From positions 2,046,001-2,110,000 of the forward strand of contig JAGMUV010000010.1 of NCBI GenBank assembly GCA_020744425.1: 64,000 bases of DNA, in the 5' to 3' direction. Below, one piece after another: positions 11,371 to 22,600 of this stretch (positions are counted from its first letter, which is position 1; each line of letters opens with the position of its first letter). Position numbers and translations under genes: made by a program. The notes beneath the pieces were generated by a model. The model searched no databases, was not told the DNA's origin, and saw nothing but the letters and a program-made list of their open reading frames with translations. The DNA is from Dactylonectria macrodidyma. Its lineage: Eukaryota; Ascomycota; Sordariomycetes; Hypocreales; Nectriaceae.

Positions 11371-12322
11371 TCCTTCAAGTGTTAGTTGAATTGAATTGAA
11401 ATTTACGAAGTCTAACTACGGGTCAGTTCTAGGCGTTCAGTGTCCTCACCGCCGAGCCGGACATTGCCTAGTAGCCAGGTTGGGTTCAAGCTACACTTAT
11501 TGGGAGGTATTCTGAAGTCCCGAAAAATATTTTGGTTAAACAAGGATGACTATAATAAACTCCTCAGCCTCAAGGATGTTATATAGCTTATTTTCTCGAG
11601 TTCCCCTCCGTTCAGCTTGAATCCCAGTAAAGTAGAAGTTAAGAAGGGCGAAGGAGATTTCCATTATTGTATCGTTGAATTAAGATGACAATTTTCTGTG
11701 TGAACGATCAGTTTCATGGCAATTGTCGTTCAAGATGAAAAAGAATGGTTGAATTCATTTATATGCCATTCCTTGATCGATACGGCGTTTGGTTAGAAAC
11801 AGGATCTATAATAGCTATATACTAGGTTGAGTTTTTCTCAAATAACCATTGACCACATCCGTACCCAACAAGTCCGAGGTTGCCACGCCTGTTTCATCGA
11901 GAATATCCCAGCAGTCCCATGTTGAAGTCATCTTGTCTTCAGAACCAACTCTTAGATAACAAATCCTGTTCAGCTTATCAGCATCCCCCCCACCACCCCC
12001 CCCCCCAACTCGTATTTCTAGGTCTTAGAGTTAAGATTAACACGCAGCGCGTATTCTTGACTTAAGAATGAGTTGAATACGGAGACTCGAGGCCAATCGA
12101 ATATCTCTTTTTTTTCTTCTCGGGGTATGTTGCCCGTTGTAAGGACGAACTGGTTATCATAGCCTGCAGACTTGTTGTAAGCCACTTTAGTGTACGCGGC
12201 AACGCAAGAAAAGAGGGTTTCAAGTCTCAACATTAGTGCTGTAATGTACAGTCTACTCAAAGTGACGCCTTCGTCAGCGTCACCATTTTGTCCAATCGTC
12301 CAATTAGCCATTTCATCCGGCC

Positions 12323-13415
12323 TTACTGTGTCGCCAACGCTTTGTTCTTATTGGTCCCAAAATAACCAACATTGAGTGTCACCAAATCTTCTAAGTAAGA
12401 GAGATCGATACTTGGAAGCATTGATTCGTCCGCCGCAAAAAATCTCGAGACGCGTCGAGCGGTCCATTTTGGGTTCTCGTCGGCTAACTTGGTGTTAGAG
12501 TTATTCCAGTAACATCCTTTAGAAGTACGAACCGATCCAATGGCCTGCTTTGGGAATTATGTCAATCTGCACATCAGACGAGATTGGTTCGAATGTCTGG
12601 CGGAGCGCCGACTCAATTCCCAGGCTCGCTTCGCCACCCATTCCCAGTACAGGCACTTCTAGACGACTATTGTTCAGCGACCCTTTGAAGAACTTCGAGT
12701 CCTCATAGACTGCTGCGGTTGAGAAGGGGCCTAGCATGGCTCTGAGGAATCCGGGCTTGGAGATGCTGGTGGCGTATCTGTTGACAGTATCCTCGCTGAA
12801 GCTGGCCGGCCCAGAGTAGCTCGCATGGAAGAAATACCACTGGAGGAACTGTTTCTCTTTGCCTGACATGAGAAACTCAGCCAGATCAGGAACCTGAAAG
12901 AAGGCAAGTTGCCAGTTTTGGTAAAGATCCCAATAGGGAGCCGGCGTGGCAATCTCTTCGTATCCGAAGCCCGGAAGACCGTACTCGGCCAAGGCCAATC
13001 TTTTGACAAGGTCAGGATGCTGGATGGCAAGTGCCGTCGCCATACCAACTCCCTTGTCGTGGGCAAAGACGTATGCCGATGTGACATTCAAGAAGTCCAG
13101 TACTCCCTTGAGATCTGCCGCCGATGCTGTGGCGCTGTAGTTTCCGTCAGGTGGAATGCTCGAGTCACCAGCGCCTCGATTGTCCGGGGCAATGACGGTG
13201 TAGTTCTGGGCGAGGATGGGGCCGATAAACTGCCATGTCAAGCTATGCTGCGGATTTCCATGGACAAGGAGCAGCGGCGGGCCTGAACCAGCATACCGAT
13301 AATGGATACTGACATCCTCCAGTGCAACGCGACCATGCTCCCACCTATCAAAGTCGGCCACGGCTGCGAGCGCACCACCGGCCAGGGCAGTCACCGTGAA
13401 CTGGAGAGGTCTCAT
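12323..13415 (-). CDS. Secreted epoxide-hydrolase-like alpha/beta hydrolase
   Basis: Two exons, 13415-12533 and 12483-12323, separated by a 49-bp intron with donor GTTCGT, branch CTAAC and acceptor TTAG. Splicing gives 347 residues and creates the canonical GHWIADENP motif across the junction, which supports the model. The frame is open for 69 codons upstream of 13415, but the ATG at 13415 begins a good signal peptide (MRPLQFTVTALAGGALAAV). HGNPQHS (52-58) is the oxyanion region. AHDKG places an aspartate nucleophile at Asp120, and His292 is the base. An Asp nucleophile points to epoxide hydrolase or haloalkane-dehalogenase-type chemistry rather than serine esterase activity. NYS, NVT and NNS sequons fit secretion. 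It may open an epoxide produced by the neighbouring P450. Confidence 0.88.
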
Positions 13416-14696
13416 ATTAATCGGTGATGGTAGGTGTGGGGTTGAGGTTATTGTTGGATTCGATACGGCTAATTCGATCAGGGACTTCAATAGAGGATTA
13501 ACTGTGGAGACCAAAGATGATGAGAGGATGAGGGGTGTTTTGGAACCAAGATAAAACCGCTCCCATTTGCTTTCACCATTTATATATTGATGCTCTGTAT
13601 CACCTGATCTATTCACGATCAATCAAGCAGACTCTGCCTTCTCCTTTCGGTAGCTGGATCCTCATGACCCGCAAACTCCGGGACGCGCCATCAGAAATTT
13701 ATCATGTATGAGCATGATTGGCTCGGCAACCTCGCCGTCTCCACGCCTTCGCCGCCGATCATAGACCTAGTGTCCGTCTCGGCCGTTTTGATCACAGTCA
13801 GTCAATACAGCTTATAAAGCTCTCATTGACAGCTTACTAATGCTGTGAGCGTTCGCCGCTATGGTGGACGAACGCATAGCCCCAGAGAAATCGATCGGCG
13901 TTTGCCATAACTCGGTCATCTACCGTCTCGATCAGCCCAGCACGACTCGGCTAGGTTGCACAGCTTGAAAACCAAGGCAGTCATCGGCAATCACAGCCTC
14001 CAGAATCTCCAGGGGCGACAGTAGTGACAAAGGATCGTCAACTTCTTCCGGTGTGTCACATAATACCTACCTGGATACTTTCGTCTTGAAAGTATCATGA
14101 TAATGCTTGCTTATCGGTAGGCCCCCATGACGAGGGTAGCGGTACGCATGTAATGACCAGTAGTGGCTAACATCTCAAGGAAGATTTGACGCATAGTGAA
14201 ATGACAAAGCTACCACTACTCAAACTACCACTTCTTCAGGAAGAGCAATCTAACTCTGCTGCCTTGGGTGATCTAAACGCTAAAAGCATGTACAGGTCAA
14301 CTGGGATTGAGTATTTCAGCAATCAGGTGCATGTAGCTATTTTACTCCACTCCGTATCGTTCGTACTGGTTGAGTAGTCCGGTATAACTGTTTTCAAACC
14401 ATAAAAACTCCTATTGTCACGGAATACAAAGCACACAGCAGTTTCAGCAAGGCCATGAAGGAGCAAACGAAATACATCTTCAAATTTTCTTAGATGTGGT
14501 CAATTCTCTTCACACATTATTCCACCTTTCGGTACTCTATGCCCGACCGGCCATTGTCCAAGACGAATGGCCGACACAAGTTTGCTTCCATTTTGAACTA
14601 GAAGCAACCCATATCATACCAATTGTCTCGCTCTTTCAGTTGTCCTTGTCTATAGTTGATGGATGAAAACTGCTGGTCGGACTCAGAATCATTACT
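13416..14696. other. Intergenic region
   Basis: Contains the promoter of the secreted hydrolase gene on its left side. No gene, repeat or RNA was recognised in the remainder. Confidence 0.4.
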
Positions 14697-15069
14697 CTAG
14701 GGAAGGTTGTGCTTCCGTCTATATTTCTCATTATGACGCTTGGCCCGCCACGCGTTCCAAGCCTTCAACTCCTCCGGTGTAAGTACATCACTATATTCTA
14801 TAATGACCCTCTCAGCCGTGGTTTCAGGCTTCTTCCCGTGCTCCTTTGTAACGATGACAGAACGAGATTGCTTGCCAGATGATAGCAGAGCATCACTTAG
14901 ACCGTCGGAATCCTGAGAGGTGAAAGCTGTGACAAAAGACTGTTGAGAACCACTGGAAACCACAGCGCCGGTGCCCCCTCATCAGGTGCTACCAGGGTCG
15001 CCCTCACGGCTTCCTTCCATCAGCCAAGTCTTTGTGGGGATTGGCAGTAGATGGCATGTCAGTCTCCAT
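14697..15069 (-). CDS. Small hypothetical protein
   Basis: A candidate two-exon gene. Exon 1 runs from an ATG at 15069 to 15008 and exon 2 from 14952 to 14697, with a 55-bp GTGAGG...CCAG intron, giving about 105 residues. The C-terminus is lysine/arginine-rich and helix-like (LTPEELKAWNAWRAKRHNEK). An in-frame stop lies just upstream of the ATG. I do not recognise the family and no domain is visible. The gene model is tentative; the second exon alone could be a fragment. Confidence 0.35.
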
Positions 15070-15401
15070 GACTTCTACGTCCTATCGCTGAATGTGTGTA
15101 GGTAAAGCCTTGAAAATATTTGTGAATTCTCATTTAACTTGAAATCGAGATGTCGTGACTACCTAATCCTTCGGTCCAGGGTAGGGCCACTAAACCTGTC
15201 AGGCAGCCTAGTCAGTCCAGTCAGTCCAAGTGCATCCGCATGTAACTGACTGGGGTTCTGCCGGGTCTGACCACCTGGTCACATGTAGGCCGCGGCATGA
15301 GTTGTGACATTAAGCTAATTATGGTAGGGAGCGAAGAGGCCATAATAATAACAGCGGCCACTAGTGCTGAGTGGCGTGTCGTTTGAGTTTCGTCTCAAAT
15401 A

Positions 15402-15430
15402 CCGAAGAATTGTGGGACGGACATTCGGCG
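15402..15430 (+). promoter_or_regulatory. Motif shared with the ABC-transporter upstream region
   Basis: A stretch containing GTGGGACGGACATTCGGC, about 600 bp upstream of the regulator gene. It recurs almost exactly at 24583-24607, about 300 bp upstream of the ABC-transporter start. It carries an inverted CCGAA/TTCGG pair, the kind of half-sites that Zn2Cys6 proteins can bind. It may instead be conserved only because the whole region was duplicated. Confidence 0.4.
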
Positions 15431-16017
15431 CTCTTCGCTTTTAATAAAGCCGAAGTGCGATCTGAGATTTCAAGTGCCGACCCTTGTTGCAACCTGCGTC
15501 CTTTCCCCACGAAATTGTCATAGCAGCCCAGCGGTCCACTCCATCCCTGCTGAATAAATGGGACCTGCAATTGTCGCAAAATACCGAAGACCGAAGTCCG
15601 GAGACTGAAGACTGTATTAAAAGTGAGAACGGGCCCCTAATTTTCCGCATGCCGATTGAATATTGTCGACATCGGGTAATGACGCATTAGACGGAGGGGA
15701 AAAAGGAAAATAAAAGAAATGAGAGAAGCTTATCAATTCAGGAGCAACATGTGAGTTACCTATTGAGAAGAGTGAGAGACGCAGGTCCACAGCTGTAGAA
15801 TCACTGGTAGGGGCCATGTAGGTGTAGGGTTAATCTCTGGCCCTCTATCCTAGGGTCAAGGTTCGCTATAAAAGCTCCCATTCCGGCGCCCGGGCCAGTG
15901 ACTCGCCCGGCGCAAGCTGGTGTCGCCTCTGGGGCACGTGACACAACAAAACTCGCTACTTTTGCCATAATTGGACCTTGAGTTATAAGAAGAACGGACC
16001 CCTTTAACCTTGATCGA

Positions 16018-18394
16018 ATGCCGCGTCAAGACATTTCTTCAGTTCTATCATCTTATATGGATTTTGCTGCACGGCCCCAACGGGGCCTGAATGAGTTAGC
16101 GGTAAGTCTTTAGATAAGGTCTTGGGCCTCCCCCCTGCCCCTCTGATCTAAGGCTCTGGACTTGGCATTCTGATGCAGATATCAAACAGTGTCTTAGCTG
16201 CAAGTCTCGAAAGGTAATTAGATTCTATCCTACTGCCTAATCTATCCCGGATAACACCGGCCTACTATTACTCTTCCCGTCGTAGAGTCTGCTTACAATG
16301 ACGCCAGATTCGCTGTGACCGTGTTAAACCTACCTGCGATGGATGCTTTGCTCGGCATCAACTGTGCGTCTACCCCGAACGGAGGAAAAGACACAAGGCC
16401 AATGCCACCACAAAACTGGCGTAAGTGTGCTACACCTTGTGCCTGCCGCAACTCGTTTGTGTTGTTGCCAGTCAGCGATTCTTCATTGCACATGTAACAC
16501 TTCCCAGCAGAACCAGTGATGGCGTTCTATCGGATCTTCTCAACAGAATCCTTCAGGTCGAGAAGCAATGCTCACGTCTCATCACTGCTTCTCCGCAGCA
16601 TAGCAGCCCGACCGAGCCGACGACGCCCGCCCGCGACGATCTTGGAAGTCACCAGAGCCCTTCTTCGTCAATGTCGACGCAATCTCCTAGGGCAGAATCC
16701 GCAACTCTATCGACAGGACCGACGGCCGACAGGGACAGCGTTGCAGAAGAACCAGAAGCAAGCTGTTCGACCAACCGTCCTGCTAAGCCTCTGAACCCAG
16801 ATGCTTGTCTCAAACAAGCTCTTGACCAAGTTCTGCATCTCAAGCGACAAAGCCTCGACAAGCAGACTGCGAGTCTGGACTACAGTATCCAGCCAGAGCT
16901 TTCCAAAGCCTGTCTTGATAGTAAGGCGTTGCAATTTAATTCCCAACTTGGTATTTAATCCTCACTAACGCCTTAGACAGATTTCTGCAAGCACTATCAT
17001 GTCGACATATTCCCCGACTTTATCAATATAAAGCTTATGTACCTAATTCCAGACATTATCGACTTGCAGGAGATCAGTATTGACCCAGCCGCACTTATTC
17101 TCTATTATAGTATACTCTACCATGGGTCCTTATTTATCCCGTCTGAGATGACTCCACCAGACGAGAACCTTATTCAGACAATGTACGTTCGATGTCTTCG
17201 CGCCTTACCACCCTGGCAGAAGAAGGCTTCGGGGACTAAGACTGATCTAATTACTTCCATTCTGCTTGTATGTGTCCTGATCCTCGCCATGATTTCCTCC
17301 AAAACTCACCACATGGACGACTGACCTTGTATTGCTAGATGCGAGCTGCCTTGCAGCAGTGTGACTTTGAATTCAGCTGGAGCATGTACAAGCTTGTGTG
17401 CCATTGCGTGAGAAAGCTTGGTATGCACAACATTGATCAGAACTTTCCTAGTTCTTTCCTGGTTCCCAAGCTTGAAGCGGGTGGGGCGGACCAGCATAGA
17501 AAGGGCTTCTGGGCTTTGGTGCTTGTCGACCTCTTCTTCCGGATGCTGCACGATAAACCTGCCATAATAACTGCCAATCTGGCCGAGTGGCGCGTTAATC
17601 TTCCCTCGCTAAATACGGTCCCCGAGGTCGCCGAACATGTGGTCCCCACGTTGACCTTTCTCGTGAAGTCTCGATTGACGTTCCTTCTTCTTCGTTTTTT
17701 CGACATGCTTGGTCAGGAGGCCGAAGACAAGAACAGTTTGATCAAACACATCGAGGGCCTGTGTCAAGAGATTGAAGCCTTGTTACAAGAATGGTCTGTG
17801 GTGAGTTTGTCGCGCTGTCTTGTTCCCAGACCCTTTCCAGCTTATTCACTCAAGAAAGATATACACATTGCGGCCCAACAATCCCATCTTACTGACCAGC
17901 CATACTGCAAACAGACAGATTCAATGACTGCATGTGAGGATAATGCCGGGTTATGGTGGATGCTCTACGACCTGACACTCACATCATACTGCTCCATGAT
18001 GATCATGAGCCGCGAACTGGCAATTCTCCAGTCCGGCCTGTCTGGCACATCCACAGCCAGCGACGATGTGCCTATAACCCTTCTATCGGTTAACATCGCA
18101 CGTCGCATAATGGATCTCGCTCGTCTGGGCCTAGGAAAGTATCCAAGCCCGGCAGCTGCGTCTTGTGTGTTTGGCGCATTCCGCTGTTATGTGGCATACG
18201 GCTGCTTAGCCAAACATCTTTATACTAGCGGCCCGATAGAGCCTGGCTCTACCGCAGAGACCGATATGGCCTTGCTGGAGCAGGTCGCCCAGATGCTGAC
18301 TGTAATAGCAGAAAGCGACCAGGATCTTATGCCACTAGTGCGCACACTCCACGAATTGAATCGGACTATTCGTGCCCAATGGAAAGAGCATTGA
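16018..18394 (+). CDS. Zn2Cys6 transcription factor, likely cluster regulator
   Basis: Supported exons are 16179-16213, 16308-16420, 16511-16920, 16981-17267, 17339-17800 and 17915-18394, about 595 codons. The DNA-binding domain spans two exons: CLSCKSRK joins IRCDRVKPTCDGCFARHQLC, giving C-x2-C-x6-C-x6-C-x2-C-x6-C spacing. A short basic linker and a Ser/Thr/Pro-rich segment follow, then the helical 'fungal transcription factor' region (for example YLIPDIIDLQEI, LYYSILYHG, GFWALVLVDLFFRML). The 114-bp intron 17801-17914 is in frame, so a retained form would add 38 residues. The N-terminus is unresolved: an ATG exon at 16018-16101 with a good GTAAGT donor is in the wrong phase by one base for the exon at 16179. 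Either the true first exon is elsewhere or there is a frame lesion. It probably controls the surrounding genes. Confidence 0.85.
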
Positions 18395-18539
18395 GGAAGC
18401 TCTTAGCCTTCAGCTTGCCAGTGGAGCTAGAATTTGTGGAAGGTTTCATTCCTCTCAGCCTTATTACTAGCATTCAAATCAAAACGGACATCGATTACTT
18501 TTGCAAGGACATTGATGATTAGTGTTGCATTAATACCGC

Positions 18540-19310
18540 AACGTCAAAGATAATTATTGGATCTAGTAGCTAACCGCCTACTTTGCCATGGCAAAGGTGC
18601 ACAATGTGACTGTGGCAGCCATAAGCCGTAGTCACGTTCAAAGATGATCAACTTGAAAACGCTATGGGCTGTCCTGGAGTCTATTGCGCAGTACAGGTTG
18701 ATTGAGAGAACCTTGACTACAATGAGGGCATCCTGTCTCTTCAAAGTCGAGCCGAGAGTCCATTTCTTGTTCAAACATCGTTTCCTTAGTTGATCCATGC
18801 CCCAGAAAAGAATATGAGGATGTTTGATCTCCAAAGTTGGTGGGAAAGGCTCAATCCTACACCACGTATAGGCCCATCGTAGCATGCCAGGTTCACTGTG
18901 TAGCGCATAGCTTTGGGAGAAATCGTGCCTATCGCTTGTGTCTCCATGGCAAACTTATTCTATGTGCTATTGTACTATAAGTACCACCATACCACAGGCC
19001 AGTTAATCTTACCTCCTAGCGAAGCTACTAGAAGATGCCGAAACCGTACTAGAATGCAATGATCCGGCCGCTGATAGATATTGGGCTGCCACTCAGTAAT
19101 GAACTGGTCAACCCTGCCTACCAGTCTCCGCCACGGATACTTGAAAAGATAATGAATGATGATATCTGGTATCAGCAGGAGATTTGGGAGTTGGAGATAT
19201 GCATTTGAAATGACTGGATCCACGATCTTATATGCTGTTGTCGGGTTCCCTTTTCCATGCCTGCTCGGCAGTCCGCCAACTGTGCTCTTTGCAATTGCGA
19301 CTGTCACCTC
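18540..19310 (-). pseudogene. Possible decayed gene between regulator and transporter
   Basis: Two open stretches on the minus strand, about 110 codons each (19307-18975 and 18885-18544), have protein-like composition. Examples are YPWRRLVGRVDQFITEWQP and AHSVFKLIIFERDYGLWLP. No family motif is recognisable, and no splice model joins them convincingly. It may be the remnant of a lost cluster gene; chance cannot be excluded. Confidence 0.3.
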
Positions 19311-19622
19311 TTAGAAATCAAATGTCCTGACATATAGCTTGATAGATAGGGCTGGTTCAACAACGGATGAGGCTGACATCTGGTATATATATAATTCTAA
19401 GTCTAGAGATGCCCCTCGCCTAAATTGTAATAAATAGTAAGTTGAAGTCTTTTAGTTGATGAATTGAACGTCTGTATCCACGATGCGCGAAGGCCAGACC
19501 TAGGATCTAACCGAGGTTCAGGTGTTCTGAAAGGCTCTTTCCGTCTCAGTCTATAGAGTGTTGCCCATGATCTTGTCCTCCTGAGATGTTACTGCCTTAC
19601 TCCAGTGCTGGAGGCTCCCTTT

Positions 19623-22600
19623 CTACTCTTTCTTTGCCTTCTTGTTCTTCGGGACCCTTGCAAGCCAGTAGAACAGTAAGGCCATGCAGAGGTTGAAAAT
19701 GCTAAAGACCCACATAAACCCAAAGTCTCTCCATCTATGTCCGTAGCTGATATTAATAGAGGCCAAGAACTGGTTGGTATCAGACATGGAACAGTATTCG
19801 CAGTCGGTGGCGCTGGGGTCTGCAAGGTAGCCACCTGCCTTGGACAGAAAGTCCGAAGCGTACTCGGCGCACGTTGACCCGTTTGGAGCGGTGAAGCGGA
19901 CGAATTCGTTCGACGCGCAGTACATGGGGGCATTGCCAAGTGAAGTGCCCAGGAAACTCTCGATGATGTACGTGAAGGGGTTGATGCGGTACATGAAGAT
20001 CCAGAAGCCTGGCATAGCGTCTGGCCCGGCAAGGACACTAAGGAAAACCGTTAACCCAGATTCAAGAATAGTGTTGCGTGAGGAGAGCTTACCCGCAAAA
20101 AGTGAACATCATAATGAGGAGGAGATTTGAGACACCTCCAGCAATATCGGCAGTCGGGAGACCTGCGATCATCATGTGCGCAAACGTGCTGGTATACATG
20201 AAGAAGATCCAAAGATGCAAAAACATAGTGAAACCTCGTGAATGGACAGAATTAGTCCATTCCGCATTGTTATAGAGACCGATCGGGTAGTAAAAGCAGA
20301 TATATGAGAAAACCGACATAATCTGCCCTCGGGTTAGTTTCTTCCACCTAGTGTACTACCAAAGGTCTACTCACTGAATTCCAAGCCAGCTCGACAAGGA
20401 TATTGGCAGTCATAAAAGCCTTCCATGAGTACGCCTTGGAGGGACGCTCTCGGGCCTCGTACATAACACGCTGTGAGGCGAAGACTGGCATAATCTGGTT
20501 CACCAGGTTGGGGAACAGACTCAAGAACATGAAGATGCCAAACATTTGGTTTGTAAGGCCACGCTGGGTATTATCGCCGTTCAAGAACGACAGGCCGGTG
20601 AAGAGCGACTGTACTAGTTAGCATTTGTTTCTGTTTCATTGAGTCATAGTTGTAGAGTCCTTACCGAGCCGAGAGAGAGAAGGACTTTCGCGTAGATGTA
20701 TCCGGGGCTTCGCCAATACTGTTCAAAGACTCGCTTTGTCACCCGTGTATGTTGCTCGATAGTAGATGCCGCAAACTCCTTGTACACTGAAGGGTCTTCG
20801 TTCGTCTGCTCGGAACCGGCAGGAGCCGTAAGCCGTCCAAGCTCTTCCTGAACCCCTCGATACTCCTCGCTGTTTCGCCAAACCGCCGGCCAGTCGGTGT
20901 CGGTGGTTGCGCCGGGTGCCGCACCGATGACCTCAAGCATATACTCGGCGGGGTTCGACCCCGTAGGAAGATCATGGGCTCCGTTGCGGGTGAAATAGTC
21001 GACGAGGGTGCAAGAACCCTTGCCGATGTCGCCAAAATAGATAGTCTTGCCCTTCGATAGCAACAACAGCCGGTCGAACCTTTGAAAGAGCATAGCAGAA
21101 GGCTGGTGGATAGTGCAGAGGATAGCTTGTCCGTTTTTAGTCAACTTCTCCATGAGGTTGCAAATCGACCAGGAAGTCTGACTATCCAAGCCTGAGGTAG
21201 GCTCATCAAAGAAGAGAAGAAGCTGGGGACGCGCCGCAAGCTCCACACCAATCGTCAGTCGCTTTCGCTGTTCAACGTTGAGACCTTCTCCAGGAACTCC
21301 AATAATAGCATCAGCATAGTCCTCCATGCTGAGCAGACCGATAACCGTATCCACGTAATCCATCTTTTCCTGCCGACTATACTGGGATGGCTGTCGCAGG
21401 AGGGCACTGAATGTAAGAGCCTCACGGACCGTAGAAGTAGGAAGATGGAGATCCTGTTGCTGAACGTAACCGGTCTTTCGCTGGAAGGACTCATCGCGAA
21501 GTTTCCCGTTAACAAGCATATCGCCTGAAACTACACCCATGGTCACGCGACTGGCAAGGACATCAAGAAGCGTAGTCTTGCCAGCTCCGGATGAACCCTG
21601 TATTTATCAATTAATCAAAGTCCACGGGGAAACCAGGGTACAGAAACTCTTACCATCAGTGCTGTCAGCGTGCCTGGCTTGACCCAGCCATCAACTTGAT
21701 CCAAAATCCGACGAGGCTCTCCCTTGATCTTGATGTCGTAACAAACATTGCCCCAGTGGAACACAGAGGTTTGTTTTTCAACTTCAGCCCCTGAGGTATT
21801 GCCGTCGTACACTTGGCGGTTGTCTACAGTCACAGGGCCGCTCTCGATATCATTTGGCGACTTCTTGAGATGTTTCATAGCCTTGCGAAGGTACACTAGC
21901 ACCTCACCCTTAGATCGCTCAGACGCAACATACTCAGTGGCCACAAGGTGTAGCACGAGATAGAGCACCGCAAATGCGATCATAACGCCCCAGTTCCGCC
22001 ATCGATGTGAGATGTCATACCCGTAGGCAACCTTTAGGTATACGGTGCCGCTGACGAAATCTTGCCCAGGGATCGATCCTTGCGACGCACATGCTCTGCC
22101 GCTCCGCGAGACATTGTCATACCCAGCGCCGGACGGGACGTAGTTAGCACATGTGAAGTCCCTGCCGGCAAATTCGTTAAGCATGATGGACTCGAGGCCG
22201 TAGTAGATGGGGTTAGCCCAGCGACACCAGCTAATCCAGCTGCGCATATACTGCGTGGGGATCGTAAAGCCTGTGTATAAGACCAAGCCGAGCAGGATAA
22301 TGGCGGATGGAGCCATGGCCTGAGCAATTGACTTCGTGACAGATGCGATCAGCCGAAAGAGCATTGACATAGTCATGGTGGTTGTGAAGATCACCATGAG
22401 AAAAAAGAAGAACGCCCCTGGTTCCCGGCGGAGGTTGCCCATGAAGTACAGAGTGATGTTGGTAATGACGGCGTTCATAATTTTGTACGGCAGATCAACT
22501 ACCATAGAAGAGAGTGCCTCTGCGCTCGGGTGATATAGCGCATACCTAGCATGCTTCTCAATGATCTTGCGCTTAGCATATAGAGATATAATCTCTAAAA

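Larger units (their letters stand above)
8878..12322. other. Gene-poor intergenic region with small protein-like remnants
   Basis: About 3.4 kb without an intact gene. Two protein-like minus-strand remnants (near 8910-9134 and 10870-11370) are listed separately. A C-rich tract occupies 11985-12006. Nothing else is supported. Confidence 0.5.

Noticed and set aside
11985..12006. Poly-C tract as a regulatory or secondary-structure element
   Set aside because: Simple homopolymer-like run in a gene-poor region with no supporting context.
12018..12311. 97-codon minus-strand ORF downstream of the secreted hydrolase
   Set aside because: No recognisable motif and no supporting context; the hydrolase terminal exon already ends at 12323.
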